Of a stretch of DNA of 64,000 nt, positions 24,327 to 33,342 are shown one piece after another; the first letter of the stretch is position 1, and every line of letters begins with the position of its first letter. Both the position numbers and the translations under genes were made by a program. The stretch covers positions 2,834,455 to 2,898,454 of the forward strand of contig NZ_HG322949.1 in NCBI RefSeq assembly GCF_000723165.1, in the 5' to 3' direction. Source of the DNA: Janthinobacterium agaricidamnosum NBRC 102515 = DSM 9628 (GTDB lineage: Bacteria > Pseudomonadota > Gammaproteobacteria > Burkholderiales > Burkholderiaceae_D). The notes under the pieces were generated by a model that made no database searches, was not told the origin of the DNA, and saw only the letters and a list, made by a program, of their open reading frames with translations.

Positions 24327-25370
24327 ATGGCCCGCTCCGGCATCCTGTACTCGCATGTCATCAAAGCCGCCGCGCTGGTGCTGGCCGATGGCAGGAATCC
24401 CACCGTCGACAATGTGCGCGCGGCGCTGGGCGGCACCGGCAGCAAAAGCACCATCGCTCCGCTGCTCAAGCGCTGGAAGGAAGAACACCAGGAAACCCCG
24501 CCGGAAACGGAACATGGCTTGCCGGCGGCACTGGTCGAGGCGCTCACCAGCCTGTACCAGAAAATGCAGCAAGACGTTGCCAGGCAGTTGGAAACAGCCC
24601 GCGAAGAACAGCGCGTAACGCTGCTGGCGGCAAGTGAACAAGTCAAAAAAGCGGAAACCGAGCTGAAACAGCTGACGGGCGTCAAGGCAGCGCTGTCGGC
24701 CGAACTGGGCGCGACCCAGGCCGCGCTGGAACAACTGAAGGAAGAGCACCATCACCGCGCCGTCACGCTGGCGACCTTGCATAGCGATAACGTCGGCTTG
24801 CACCAGCGGCTGGCCGACCGCGCAGACGAGATTGGCGCGCTGAACCGGCAACTGGCCCAGGTACGGGTGCAATTCGAGCACTACCAGGAAGCGGCAGCGA
24901 CACAACGAATCGAAGAACGCCAGGCGGCGGAACAGCGGCAAGACCGGCTGGAGCAAGACAATAACGTCTTGCAGCAGCGCCTGGCCGGCCAGCAAGCGGC
25001 ATTGGCACAGCAAAGCGTGCAAATCGGCCAGTTACAGGAGGAACAGGCGCGCTTGCTCGCGGCGGCCGCGCTGGTCCACGATGAATTGGCGGCGTTGCGG
25101 CCGGAGCGGGATCGCTTGGCCTTCCAGCTCCGGCAGGCGCTGGATAACGGTCAAGTACTGGCCGGCAAGCTCGATACCGCCCAGGAAGCGCTGACGGTAT
25201 CGCGCATGGCGTGCGCCGCGCAAGAAAAACAGCTGGAGATGCTGGCCGCCAGCCTGGCGGCGGCAAGCCGGCGCGAACAGCAACTGCTGCAAGAACAATC
25301 AGGGCTGATACGGCACAACGCGGCGCTGCTGGTCCAGGTCGGGCAAGCGCCGCCGCCGGAAGCTACTTGA
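24327..25370 (+). CDS. KfrA-like DNA-binding coiled-coil protein
   Basis: The product is 347 residues. The N-terminal ~65 residues (GILYSHVIKAAALVLADGRNPTVDNVRAALGGTGSKSTIAPLLKRWKEE) match the KfrA N-terminal DNA-binding domain pattern. The rest is one long, almost uninterrupted coiled coil rich in Ala, Gln, Glu and Leu (about residues 75-325). Plasmid KfrA proteins bind their own promoter and act in segregation or nucleoid-like structures. This chromosomal relative is paired divergently with an integrase. Its stop codon overlaps the convergent PAAR gene by eight bases. Confidence 0.72.
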   Translation: MARSGILYSHVIKAAALVLADGRNPTVDNVRAALGGTGSKSTIAPLLKRWKEEHQETPPETEHGLPAALVEALTSLYQKMQQDVARQLETAREEQRVTLLAASEQVKKAETELKQLTGVKAALSAELGATQAALEQLKEEHHHRAVTLATLHSDNVGLHQRLADRADEIGALNRQLAQVRVQFEHYQEAAATQRIEERQAAEQRQDRLEQDNNVLQQRLAGQQAALAQQSVQIGQLQEEQARLLAAAALVHDELAALRPERDRLAFQLRQALDNGQVLAGKLDTAQEALTVSRMACAAQEKQLEMLAASLAAASRREQQLLQEQSGLIRHNAALLVQVGQAPPPEAT

Positions 25371-25626
25371 TCAGGTAGACCGACTGGCTGCCGATCAGCG
25401 TGGCGCCGCAGGCGGTGCTGTCGCCATGGCGCGCGGTCGGCTGACCATCGGTCAGATAGGCGGAACTGCCGCTATTGATGACGGTTTCGGTCGGGTGCAG
25501 CGGACAGCTGACCTTGTCGCCGACACGCGCTACCGGCTTGCCGTCGATCAAGAATGCTGCGCTGCCGGACAACACTTCGCCGCCATGCGAAGTTTTGTCG
25601 CCGACACGGATTACAGGCTGGCTCAT
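25363..25626 (-). CDS. PAAR-domain T6SS spike-tip protein
   Basis: The product is 87 residues from the ATG at 25624-25626 (MSQPVIRVGDKTSHGG). The open frame further upstream is in another gene and is ignored. The repeats VIRVGDKTSHGGEV, ARVGDKVSCPLH and ARHGDSTACGATL form the PAAR beta-cone, with His and Cys ligands for the tip metal. It sharpens the VgrG trimer. It is the last gene of the vgrG-effector island read on the minus strand, 26 bases after the 163-residue exported protein. Confidence 0.88.
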   Translation of the reverse strand: MSQPVIRVGDKTSHGGEVLSGSAAFLIDGKPVARVGDKVSCPLHPTETVINSGSSAYLTDGQPTARHGDSTACGATLIGSQSVYLIK

Positions 25627-25652
25627 GCTGGATTTCCTTTCGCTGTCGCTGC

Positions 25653-26144
25653 TTATTTCTGCGCCACCAGCTTGATGCACTGCAGCGCCGCCGCCTTTTG
25701 ATGCGGGTCGGGCAAGGCGCTGATCGCCGCGTCGTATTGCACGCGCAGCGGCGCGGTCTTTTTCATTTCCATCAGAAAAAACAGCGGACCGCCGATTTCC
25801 GGAGAAAAATATTGCGAACATGAAGACGTGATATCGATCAAGGCCGCGCAACCGGATAAGGACGCCACCCGCGTCATCGCTTCCGGCGCGATGCGCGTCT
25901 TGCCGATCCGCGCGATCACCTTGGCATCGTCCAGGCGTTCGTAATCGGCGCCGAAAATGGCGCCGAACTCCTGGTTGATCGCATCGAACACCAGCATCGT
26001 CTTTTCATACGCCACATCGTCCGGCACCGGATAGGCGACCGGGCATTGCAACAGCGGCGCCGGCTTGCCGGCGGCATGGGCCGGCACCACGCCGATCAGC
26101 GACAGCGCGCAAGCAATGCCGATTACTGCTAATTTATTCATCAT
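25653..26144 (-). CDS. Exported protein of the T6SS island, candidate immunity protein
   Basis: The product is 163 residues with a signal peptide (MNKLAVIGIACALSLIGVVPAHA). The mature protein is mostly helical in pattern, with four Cys (QCPVAY, SGCAALIDITSSC, QCIKLV) that could form disulfides in the periplasm. It overlaps the end of the peptidoglycan-hydrolase effector gene by four bases. Immediate 3' position, export and disulfides fit an immunity protein against a periplasm-acting cell-wall hydrolase. The family is not recognised, and the role is inferred from context. Confidence 0.6.
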   Translation of the reverse strand: MMNKLAVIGIACALSLIGVVPAHAAGKPAPLLQCPVAYPVPDDVAYEKTMLVFDAINQEFGAIFGADYERLDDAKVIARIGKTRIAPEAMTRVASLSGCAALIDITSSCSQYFSPEIGGPLFFLMEMKKTAPLRVQYDAAISALPDPHQKAAALQCIKLVAQK

Positions 26145-27853
26145 TCATCCTTGTACCAAATGCCGGTGACCTTGAATGTCACGCCATATTTGGATGATTT
26201 TGGCGACACCAGCGTTTTAGGGTTCATCGAGTATGTCGGCCGCTTGGCCAGAAAATCGCTGACATAACCCTCTGTGCATTTTATTTCGATATGCCCGGCG
26301 ATCACCTCGGTTTTCTTGCTTTTGGCATTCGTATACGTCTGCGATTCGACAGGCCAATAAATAACGATCGCCCCCAGCGGAGCGCTATTCAAATCGGTGC
26401 CCGGCCTGGTTTCCAGCAAGTTGGCAAATCCGGCTTTCTTCAAGAACGGACCAAAGTCTTTCGCATATTGGCAGCCAGGATAATCCTTGTAAAAACCGCT
26501 CTTCCACAGCGCGTTTTTTACATGCCGCAAACAATATCCGATGGAACTCGCTTTTTTATGCTTCAAGGCATAGGCGATCGCCGCCTCGTTTTTATGCGAC
26601 AGCGCCACCTTTGTCACTTGCGCTTCCGGATGGCTGGTTTGGGCACTGCGCTTTTCGGTCACGACCGGCGCGCTGGCGGCCAGCGCCGGCTTGGCAGGCT
26701 CTTTCTTCGGCTCCGGTGCACTGGCTGCGGGCTTGGTCGCGGCAGGCGCAGCCGTTCTGGACGCCGGCGCGGGCGGCTGCGCTGGCGCCGAAGCAGGCTT
26801 GGCCGGTGCCGCAGCAGGCTTGGCCGCCGGCGGCTTCTTCTTCGCATCCGGCATTTTCAAGATTTGGCCGGGATGCAGCAAATACGGCGCCGCAATATTG
26901 TTCAGCTTGGCGATCTGCAGATAAGTGCAACCGGCTCCGCGCGCGATGCCGGACAGCGTTTCGCCCTTCTTGACCTTGTGGCTCTGGCCATCGCCCGGCG
27001 CGGCGCCCGCGTGCGCTTCATGCACATGGGTCTTGACGGTGCTTCTTTGCTTAGGCGCGACGATGGTCCATGCCGACTCGAACTTGGACAATGCGATTTC
27101 GCCGATCTGCTTGAATTCTTCCGACGCCTTCTGAATATAGACATTCAGCTTGCCCAGTTCCGGATTGGCGCAAAACTTGGGCAAAAAACCGTTTTCATCG
27201 GTTTTCAGCATCGCCGTCTTGCCATTTTGCGTCAGCTTGATGTGCGCATCCTTGATCGGCGCGCCGCTGGGATCGACGATGCTCAGCGCATGGCCGACGC
27301 TCAGCGCTTCCTGATAACGGTTGGCCAGCGGCGCGAATTTATTCACCGCCAGCTTTTCGCCGCCGTAATCGGAAGTCGGTCCGTCATGGTGGTATTTATA
27401 GACCCAGATATCGGACTTGCCGCGATCCTTGACGATATCCTCGTTATAGATATAGTACTCGACCAGCGCCGATACATTCGCCGCCAGGTCAAAGCGGTTG
27501 TCGTCGTTCAAGCCGAACGCCGCGCCGGTCCTCTTGATGAATTGCCCGAGACTGCTGGCCGAGGTAGTGCCGGCCGCCGCATCCAGGTTGAAGCCCGACT
27601 CGATCTTGACCATCGCCAGCAGCAAGGCCAGGCGCCGGGTATTAAAGCCGGCGCCGCGCGCGGCGACCACCACCGCATCGATGATCTTGCGCTGCCGTTC
27701 GATGGCGATGTCGCCCCAGATCCGGGAATTGCCCGCCAGCCGGCCGGGACTGTGATCGATCGGCTTGCGGTAATTGGAATACGTTTCAATTTGCTCGTCC
27801 TTGTACGCCTTCCCTTTTTCACGCGTATAAAAGACGTTGTAGTCGATTGCCAT
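26141..27853 (-). CDS. Multidomain T6SS peptidoglycan-hydrolase effector (transglycosylase + LysM + NlpC/P60-like)
   Basis: The product is 570 residues without a signal peptide, as expected for a T6SS cargo. Residues ~50-135 look like a lytic transglycosylase/lysozyme fold with a probable catalytic Glu85 (AMVKIESGFN). Residues ~185-225 form a short beta domain (IVDPSGAPIKDAHIKLTQNG). A LysM repeat is at 293-335 (KVKKGETLSGIARGAG...HPGQILKMP). A Pro/Ala/Lys linker fills 336-400. The C-terminal domain (420-570) has SSIGYCLRHVKNALW (Cys441) and GHIEIK (His521), the layout of NlpC/P60- or CHAP-type amidases. It could therefore cut both glycan and peptide. It lies between vgrG and PAAR with exported small proteins on each side. 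Domain calls are by motif only. Confidence 0.72.
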   Translation of the reverse strand: MAIDYNVFYTREKGKAYKDEQIETYSNYRKPIDHSPGRLAGNSRIWGDIAIERQRKIIDAVVVAARGAGFNTRRLALLLAMVKIESGFNLDAAAGTTSASSLGQFIKRTGAAFGLNDDNRFDLAANVSALVEYYIYNEDIVKDRGKSDIWVYKYHHDGPTSDYGGEKLAVNKFAPLANRYQEALSVGHALSIVDPSGAPIKDAHIKLTQNGKTAMLKTDENGFLPKFCANPELGKLNVYIQKASEEFKQIGEIALSKFESAWTIVAPKQRSTVKTHVHEAHAGAAPGDGQSHKVKKGETLSGIARGAGCTYLQIAKLNNIAAPYLLHPGQILKMPDAKKKPPAAKPAAAPAKPASAPAQPPAPASRTAAPAATKPAASAPEPKKEPAKPALAASAPVVTEKRSAQTSHPEAQVTKVALSHKNEAAIAYALKHKKASSIGYCLRHVKNALWKSGFYKDYPGCQYAKDFGPFLKKAGFANLLETRPGTDLNSAPLGAIVIYWPVESQTYTNAKSKKTEVIAGHIEIKCTEGYVSDFLAKRPTYSMNPKTLVSPKSSKYGVTFKVTGIWYKDE

Positions 27854-28392
27854 TATTTCGTGCTTCCTTGATAGAATCTACCCAGGTCCTTTTTCTGGAT
27901 CACTTTCTTGGTGGCGTCATTAAAAGCGGCGTTCGAGGCTTCCGCCACCGCCTTGTTCCTGTTCTTTTTATCGCGGTCGCTGCCGACCGGCGCGCCATCC
28001 CAGCCAAACACTTCGAGCCATTCGCAGTTGTCGCAATTGCCGCCGTTATCCATGCGGGCGACGATGTATTTATCGCCGCGCGGCGTTTCCGCGCACACCA
28101 GTTCGCTGACTTTTTCCTCGATCGCCGGCGTGGCCTGTTGAGGCGCCGGCCTGAAGATACGCTCGCCCAGCTGGCGGTCGGCGCCATCCTTGAAGGTCAG
28201 GCTTTGGCGGGTACAGGTGCTGGCCAGCGGATTCTTGCTCGGCAGGCAATCGGCCTGCAATTCGATCTTGCGGTCCAGGCATTGCAGCACGGCGCTCTTG
28301 CTTTGCAGCGCAGGCGCCGGCTTTTCGGCGCAAGCCTGGGTGGACAGCAGGGCCGACAGGACGGCGGCGGCAGCGAGGTAATTTTTTTTCAT
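27853..28392 (-). CDS. Exported Cys-rich protein between vgrG and the effector
   Basis: The product is 179 residues from the ATG at 28390-28392 (MKKNYLAAAAVLSALLSTQACAEKP). The leader could end at a lipobox (STQAC) or be cut after ACA. Six or more Cys follow (VLQCLDRK, ADCLPS, STCTRQS, LVCAETP, NCDNCEW), so disulfides are likely. The C-terminal half (YIVARMDNGGNCDNCEWLEVFGWDGAPVGSD) has a beta-rich look. Its stop overlaps the effector start as TAATG. A second immunity protein or an effector-loading partner is possible. No family recognised. Confidence 0.6.
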   Translation of the reverse strand: MKKNYLAAAAVLSALLSTQACAEKPAPALQSKSAVLQCLDRKIELQADCLPSKNPLASTCTRQSLTFKDGADRQLGERIFRPAPQQATPAIEEKVSELVCAETPRGDKYIVARMDNGGNCDNCEWLEVFGWDGAPVGSDRDKKNRNKAVAEASNAAFNDATKKVIQKKDLGRFYQGSTK

Positions 28393-28444
28393 GACAGGGA
28401 ATTTTCTAAACAGGGAATTTTCTAAAAAAATACGTAATCTGACA

Positions 28445-31400
28445 CTACGCCAGTTCGCTGCGGTGATCGGATGGCAGCACATCAAAATCGACCGGGTGCG
28501 TGTCCATCTCGGACAAGACCGCAAACTCCTGGCCAAAATCGAGATCGGTCATGTGCTCGGTCGGTTCGCGGCGGTTCATCGCCTGGCGCCGCAGCGTATT
28601 GGCTTTTTCAAACAGTTTTTCGACGCCGCCCGGGATATCGCCGCCATTCCATACGCCATCCAGCAACGCCACCAGCTTGGCGCTGGTGTCGTTGATGCGC
28701 TCCTCGACCATCTGGGTGGCGGTGCGCTCGGCCATGTCGCCCAGTATTTCCAGCGGCTTGATACGGCCTGGTTTCTTGAGGATGCCGATGATGGTATCGA
28801 GCGGCAGTTTCAGCTTCGCTTGCAACAGCAGCATCGCGGTCGACGTCGGGTCGACCTTGCCATCGTCCATGAACAAGCCCTTGACCACGTCGGGCGGCAA
28901 CTTGGCCTGCTCGGCCAGCACATCCACGCCGACCGCCGAGAAGGTATCGACGGTGTCATCGGTCAGTTCATCGATTTCGTGGCGGATATCTTCCAGGATT
29001 TGCCACTTGCCCTGGTTCACATCGATTTCGACATGCAATTCTTCCATGTCCTCGGTGAATACCCGCTCGGTCTTGCCCTCCTCGTCCAGCGTGCCGGTCT
29101 TGAGCACCGCGCCATCCTTGGTCAAGATCTTGTATGCATAACCGGCGGCCTTGCCGGCGACCTGGTGCAGCACATCGGCAAACACCATTTGCTGGCTGAA
29201 CTTGCCGATATTCATCTGGCCCCAGAAACTGCTTTCCGGCGGCGCGCCGACCGAACCGGCGTTGACCACCTGGGCCGCGCCCAGTTCGATCTTGCCGGCG
29301 ATATCATGGGCTTCCTTGGCGCCCTTGATCAGGATCTCGCCGCTTTCGGTCAGCACGATGCTGCCGCCCCTGGTCTTGAGCACGATATCGCCGCTTTTCG
29401 CTTCCAGCATGATGCCTTTTTTCGACACGACTTCAGTCTTGCCGTCCTGCACATGGAGAAAATAATCGCCATGGCTCAGCGCGGTCGACATGCCGCCGCG
29501 CTCGACGTGCTGCTGCAAGCCCTTGGCCGCGCTGAACGACATCACCTCGCCGGCCGTCATGTCCAGGTTGCCGGCGGCATAGCTGCCGAGGTCCTGGCCG
29601 GCCGCCTGCACGATGCTTTTCGGCGTGCTGGTGGCCACGCCGTCGGGCGCGGTAATAAACACGATAGGCTGCGCCAGCGACCAGCCGGCGTCGTTCAGCG
29701 GTTTCTGGGTGTCCAGGCCGCGGTGGCCATGTTTTTTATCGCCGCGCTGCTCGCTGGCCATCGCCGCCGCCTTGCTGCGGTTTTCGGCGCTGTCGAGCAC
29801 CGCGCGCAAGGTGTCGGCGCCTTCGGTATTGTCTTGCTGGGTGGTGCCGCTGTCCTGCACCGCCTGGCCCCACGCGGTCAGCAAGATGCCCTTGGCGGCG
29901 CGCAAGGCGCCCCAGCCATCGGTGCGCAATTCATAGCCTTCACCGCGATGGTCGTCGCGGCCGGCGGTGCCGCGCACGCGGGTCAGGTAGCCCAGGCTCA
30001 ACTGGCTACGGTAATGGTCGGACGACAGCACGGCCTGGATTTGCCCGGCCGTATCGTCCATCAATAAATGGTTGTTGCGCCCGCCATTATGGCCACCGCC
30101 GCGTAATTCACTGCTGCGGATGCCCGACAGCGCTTGCTGGGTCGGCAATTCCCACGGCGCCATATTGTCGCTATTAAACACACGGCCGGTGATGATGGGC
30201 CGGTCGGGATTCGAATCGAGCCATTGCACCAGCACTTCCTGGCCGACGCGCGGCAGCGACACGGCGCCGAAATTGCCGCCGGCCCAGCTCGACGCGACCC
30301 GCACCCACGCCGACCCTTGGTCGCCATGGCCTTCGTTGCGGTCCCAGTGGAAACGCACGCGCACCCTGCCGTATTCGTCGGTATGGATTTCCTGGTCGGC
30401 CGGGCCGGTGACGATCGCCGTTTGCGGGCCGTGGATCTTGCTGTCGATGCTGTTAAAACCGCGCCCCGGACGCCACGCCACGCTCTTGCGCACGCACGTC
30501 AGGCGGTTGCTGTAGTCGGACGGTTCCAGCGCGTTTTGCAAATAATTATTACTGGCCCGGTGGCGTACCGATACCACCAGGAATTCATTCTTGCCGTCGT
30601 CGCTGCCAAAGCTGAAATGGCCGGTCAGCGCGAACCAGCGGCCCGGCATCACAAAACGGTTGTTGCCGCCGGCATCGAATTGCTTGCCGCGGGTTTCGAT
30701 TTCTTCCATCCGCAAGCGGGCCAGCGCTTCGCCGCCCTTCAGCGTGCCGTAGCCGTAGGCGCCGGCATATTCATACGACTCGATATCGAGCACCTCGCCC
30801 TGCCGGTTCAGCGTCGGCACATGGACATGGCCCGGCACCGGCTGCTTGAAATTAAAACTCGACAAGGCGGCCTGCCCCGCGACGATGCCGCGCGTCGCGG
30901 CCCAGTCGCCGATGCCGTCCTCGCTTTTGGAGCCGGCGTGACGCTGGTAAGCGATGCCGGGAGCGGCGCCATCGACCGGCGCGGCGTGCACCGAATCGTC
31001 GGAAATGATCAATTGATGGCCGTCGGCGCGGTGTTCATACCAATAAAACCAGCCGGCCGCTTCCCAGCGCCGGTGCAGATAATTGTGGTCGTCTTCATCG
31101 AACTGGCACGCCATCGTCATCGCCGGATCGGGGCCGCCGACCCGGCTATCCCAGTCGGCATGCGTGCCATAGTCGGCAAAGATCTTTTCGGCTTGCTGGA
31201 ACAGCGTACGGCCGTGGAACAGATAATTATTCTTGCGTAATGTCAGGTATGCCAGCCACGGCTTCAGGGTCATCGTATAAAACACCAGCGCGCCATCGGT
31301 TTTATCGAGGCGGAATGCAAACACATAGCCATTAAAATAGCGCAATCTGCCATCGCCGCGCACCAATTCGATGGTGACCATCTTGCCCTGCACATCTTTT

Positions 31401-31591
31401 AAGGCGATTTCGGCGTTATCGCTCAACACTTCCACCGTGAACTCGAAATCGCGCGACAAACTTTCGTCTGCTTCAAGCCGGTTGGCCAGCAACAGCGCCG
31501 AAGGTCCGTCATTGTGGGGAAACGACAAACGCAAGATGCGCTTGTGTTGGCGATCCTGGGCCAGGGTCGATAATGTCGGGAACGAACTCAT
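28445..31591 (-). CDS. vgrG: VgrG (TssI) T6SS spike protein with long C-terminal extension
   Basis: The product is 1048 residues. The gp27-like N-terminus (QHKRILRLSFPHNDGPSALLLANRLEADESLSRDFEFTVEVLSDN) and the gp5/OB region (HTDEYGRVRVRFHWDRNEGHGDQGSAWVRVASSWAGG) are typical, as is the DUF2345 helix (LEAKSGDIVLKTRGGSIVLTESGEILIKG). The last ~270 residues are extra. They begin with a transthyretin-like segment (YAYKILTKDGAVLKTGTLDEEGKTERVFTEDMEELHVEI) and continue as an Asp/Leu-rich helical region of unknown fold. It heads the island vgrG-exported protein-effector-exported protein-PAAR. The structural T6SS genes are not in this window. Confidence 0.92.
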   Translation of the reverse strand: MSSFPTLSTLAQDRQHKRILRLSFPHNDGPSALLLANRLEADESLSRDFEFTVEVLSDNAEIALKDVQGKMVTIELVRGDGRLRYFNGYVFAFRLDKTDGALVFYTMTLKPWLAYLTLRKNNYLFHGRTLFQQAEKIFADYGTHADWDSRVGGPDPAMTMACQFDEDDHNYLHRRWEAAGWFYWYEHRADGHQLIISDDSVHAAPVDGAAPGIAYQRHAGSKSEDGIGDWAATRGIVAGQAALSSFNFKQPVPGHVHVPTLNRQGEVLDIESYEYAGAYGYGTLKGGEALARLRMEEIETRGKQFDAGGNNRFVMPGRWFALTGHFSFGSDDGKNEFLVVSVRHRASNNYLQNALEPSDYSNRLTCVRKSVAWRPGRGFNSIDSKIHGPQTAIVTGPADQEIHTDEYGRVRVRFHWDRNEGHGDQGSAWVRVASSWAGGNFGAVSLPRVGQEVLVQWLDSNPDRPIITGRVFNSDNMAPWELPTQQALSGIRSSELRGGGHNGGRNNHLLMDDTAGQIQAVLSSDHYRSQLSLGYLTRVRGTAGRDDHRGEGYELRTDGWGALRAAKGILLTAWGQAVQDSGTTQQDNTEGADTLRAVLDSAENRSKAAAMASEQRGDKKHGHRGLDTQKPLNDAGWSLAQPIVFITAPDGVATSTPKSIVQAAGQDLGSYAAGNLDMTAGEVMSFSAAKGLQQHVERGGMSTALSHGDYFLHVQDGKTEVVSKKGIMLEAKSGDIVLKTRGGSIVLTESGEILIKGAKEAHDIAGKIELGAAQVVNAGSVGAPPESSFWGQMNIGKFSQQMVFADVLHQVAGKAAGYAYKILTKDGAVLKTGTLDEEGKTERVFTEDMEELHVEIDVNQGKWQILEDIRHEIDELTDDTVDTFSAVGVDVLAEQAKLPPDVVKGLFMDDGKVDPTSTAMLLLQAKLKLPLDTIIGILKKPGRIKPLEILGDMAERTATQMVEERINDTSAKLVALLDGVWNGGDIPGGVEKLFEKANTLRRQAMNRREPTEHMTDLDFGQEFAVLSEMDTHPVDFDVLPSDHRSELA

Positions 31592-31718
31592 GATGATTTA
31601 ATTTAAACAATTGCCAAATGTAAAGATATCATTTTCCCAAGAACTTGTCTGAAATGTCTTCAATCGTGCGCGGCTATCGACATGATTCCCTTGGCCGCAT
31701 CGGCGCGCTGAAGAGGGA

Positions 31719-33260
31719 TTACGATTGACTGTTGTTTTGATAAAACAACAGGAATTGGTCCGCCGGCAGCGCCTTGGCGTATAACCAGCCCTGGCCGAAT
31801 TCGACGCCGCGCGCCAGCAGGTAATCGGCCTGGGCCTGGGTTTCTATCCCTTCGGCGACAATTTGCAAGCCCAGCGTCTTGGCGATATCGATGATATGCG
31901 GCGTCACGCTGCTGGTGGCCGCGTCGGTGCCGACGGTGTCGACAAACGATTTGTCGATTTTGAGCGCATCGAGCGGCAGGCTTTGCAAATTCGACAGGCT
32001 GGAATAACCGGTGCCGAAATCGTCGATCGCGACCGCATGGCCCAGATCCCGCGCGCGCTGCAGCGTGGCCCGCGCCGCATCGGCCCGCAAAAAGCCCCGT
32101 TCGGTCGCTTCCAGCCAGATTTGCTGCGTCTCGATGCCGGTGCCGGCCAGCTCCCGTTGCAGCACCGGCAAGATGCGCCCGCTTTCGATATCGCTGGCGC
32201 ACAGGTTGACGGCGATGTGCACATTCCGGTCGGCCAGCAGCATGTCCTTCAATTCATGTATCACGGCGGCGACCACCTGGTCGGTGATCGGCAAGATCAG
32301 GCCGCTATCTTCTGCCAGCGGAATGAACAGGTCCGGCCGCACCATGGCGCCATCCGGCCGCCGCCAGCGCACCAGCGCCTCGGCGCCGATGCACACGCCG
32401 GTTTTCAAGGCGACGATGGGCTGGTAATGCACGACGAATTCGCGCTGCTCGACAGCAATTTGCAATTCCGCCAGCGGCGACAGGCGCCGCCGCGACAGCC
32501 ACACCACCACGCCGACCAGGAAGGCCGCCATCAGCGCGCCCAGCGGCAGCAGCATGATGTGCTCGCTGCGCAGGCGCGCCGCGATCTTGCTGCGCGGTTC
32601 GATCGCCAGCGCGCTCAGGCCGGCGTCGCGCCGCAGCGCATGCAGGCTGTCGGGACTGTCGCCGCCAGCCAACAGGCGTTTGACCAGCGCCGGATCGGGA
32701 TCGTGCATGGTGCCCAGCACCCGGCCATCGTCCAGCGCGACCGCCAGCTCGATATCCTGGTCCAGGATCACGTCGGCAAACCGCACCGGATCGATCAGCG
32801 CCTTGTGCGATCGATAAAACAGGCCGACCATGGTTTTACCGTCGCTGACATGGGGCGCCATATGCAGGCTGACGCCGATGCCGTTGGCCAGCATGAAGTC
32901 CGCCGGCGTCAGGCTGATGCGCTCCGCTTCGATACCGCTTGAAGTACATTTCAGCAAGCCATTTTCAAAATAGCCGATGTCTTCGACACTGCGCGTGGTG
33001 ACCGTCGTCACGCGCATTTTCCGGATATGCGCGTCGGAACACGGCGCGCTGTCGAGCTGCTCGAATTAGCGCAAGGCGTCGCCGGCGATCTGGAACGACT
33101 GCCTGGCGCGGCCCAATGCCTGTTCCGCATACAAGGCCAGGCGTTTTTCCTCGGCATGCCCGGCGCGCAGCGACGACAGGTAAAACGCCGCCGACAACGG
33201 CGCGGCCACGCCGACCGCCGCCAACAACGTCGCAATGACAATAATTCGTGTCCGCCGCAC
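31719..33260 (-). pseudogene. CSS-motif EAL-domain c-di-GMP phosphodiesterase, interrupted by an in-frame stop
   Basis: Read from a GTG at 33260 (with AAGGGG six bases upstream), the frame encodes TM1 (IIVIATLLAAVGVAAPLSAAFYL). It then meets TAA at codon 65 (33068-33066) and continues in the same frame with the periplasmic CSS domain (Cys74, Cys105 in LKCTSSG). Next come TM2 (HIMLLPLGALMAAFLVGVVVWL) and a complete EAL domain (GAEALVRWRR, NLCASDIESG, DDFGTGYSSL, IVAEGIE). The full length would be 513 residues. Restarting at the ATG at 33017 would give 432 residues lacking TM1 and the first CSS Cys. The catalytic domain is undamaged, so loss is recent or the stop is a sequence error. Confidence 0.75.
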
Positions 33261-33342
33261 CGTCCGCCCCTTTTGATACCGTTGATGTATTGACTCGTTA
33301 TTTCCTCGCAGAATTTATCATATTACAACGCGGGATCGTCGC

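Noticed and set aside
23138..25370. Integron or prophage around the tyrosine recombinase
   Set aside because: No attC arrays, no cassette genes, no phage structural genes and no obvious att duplication near a tRNA.
26291..30067. Long plus-strand frames over the effector and vgrG genes
   Set aside because: Both are complements of high-GC coding sequence; the minus strand has coherent T6SS domains and coupled starts.
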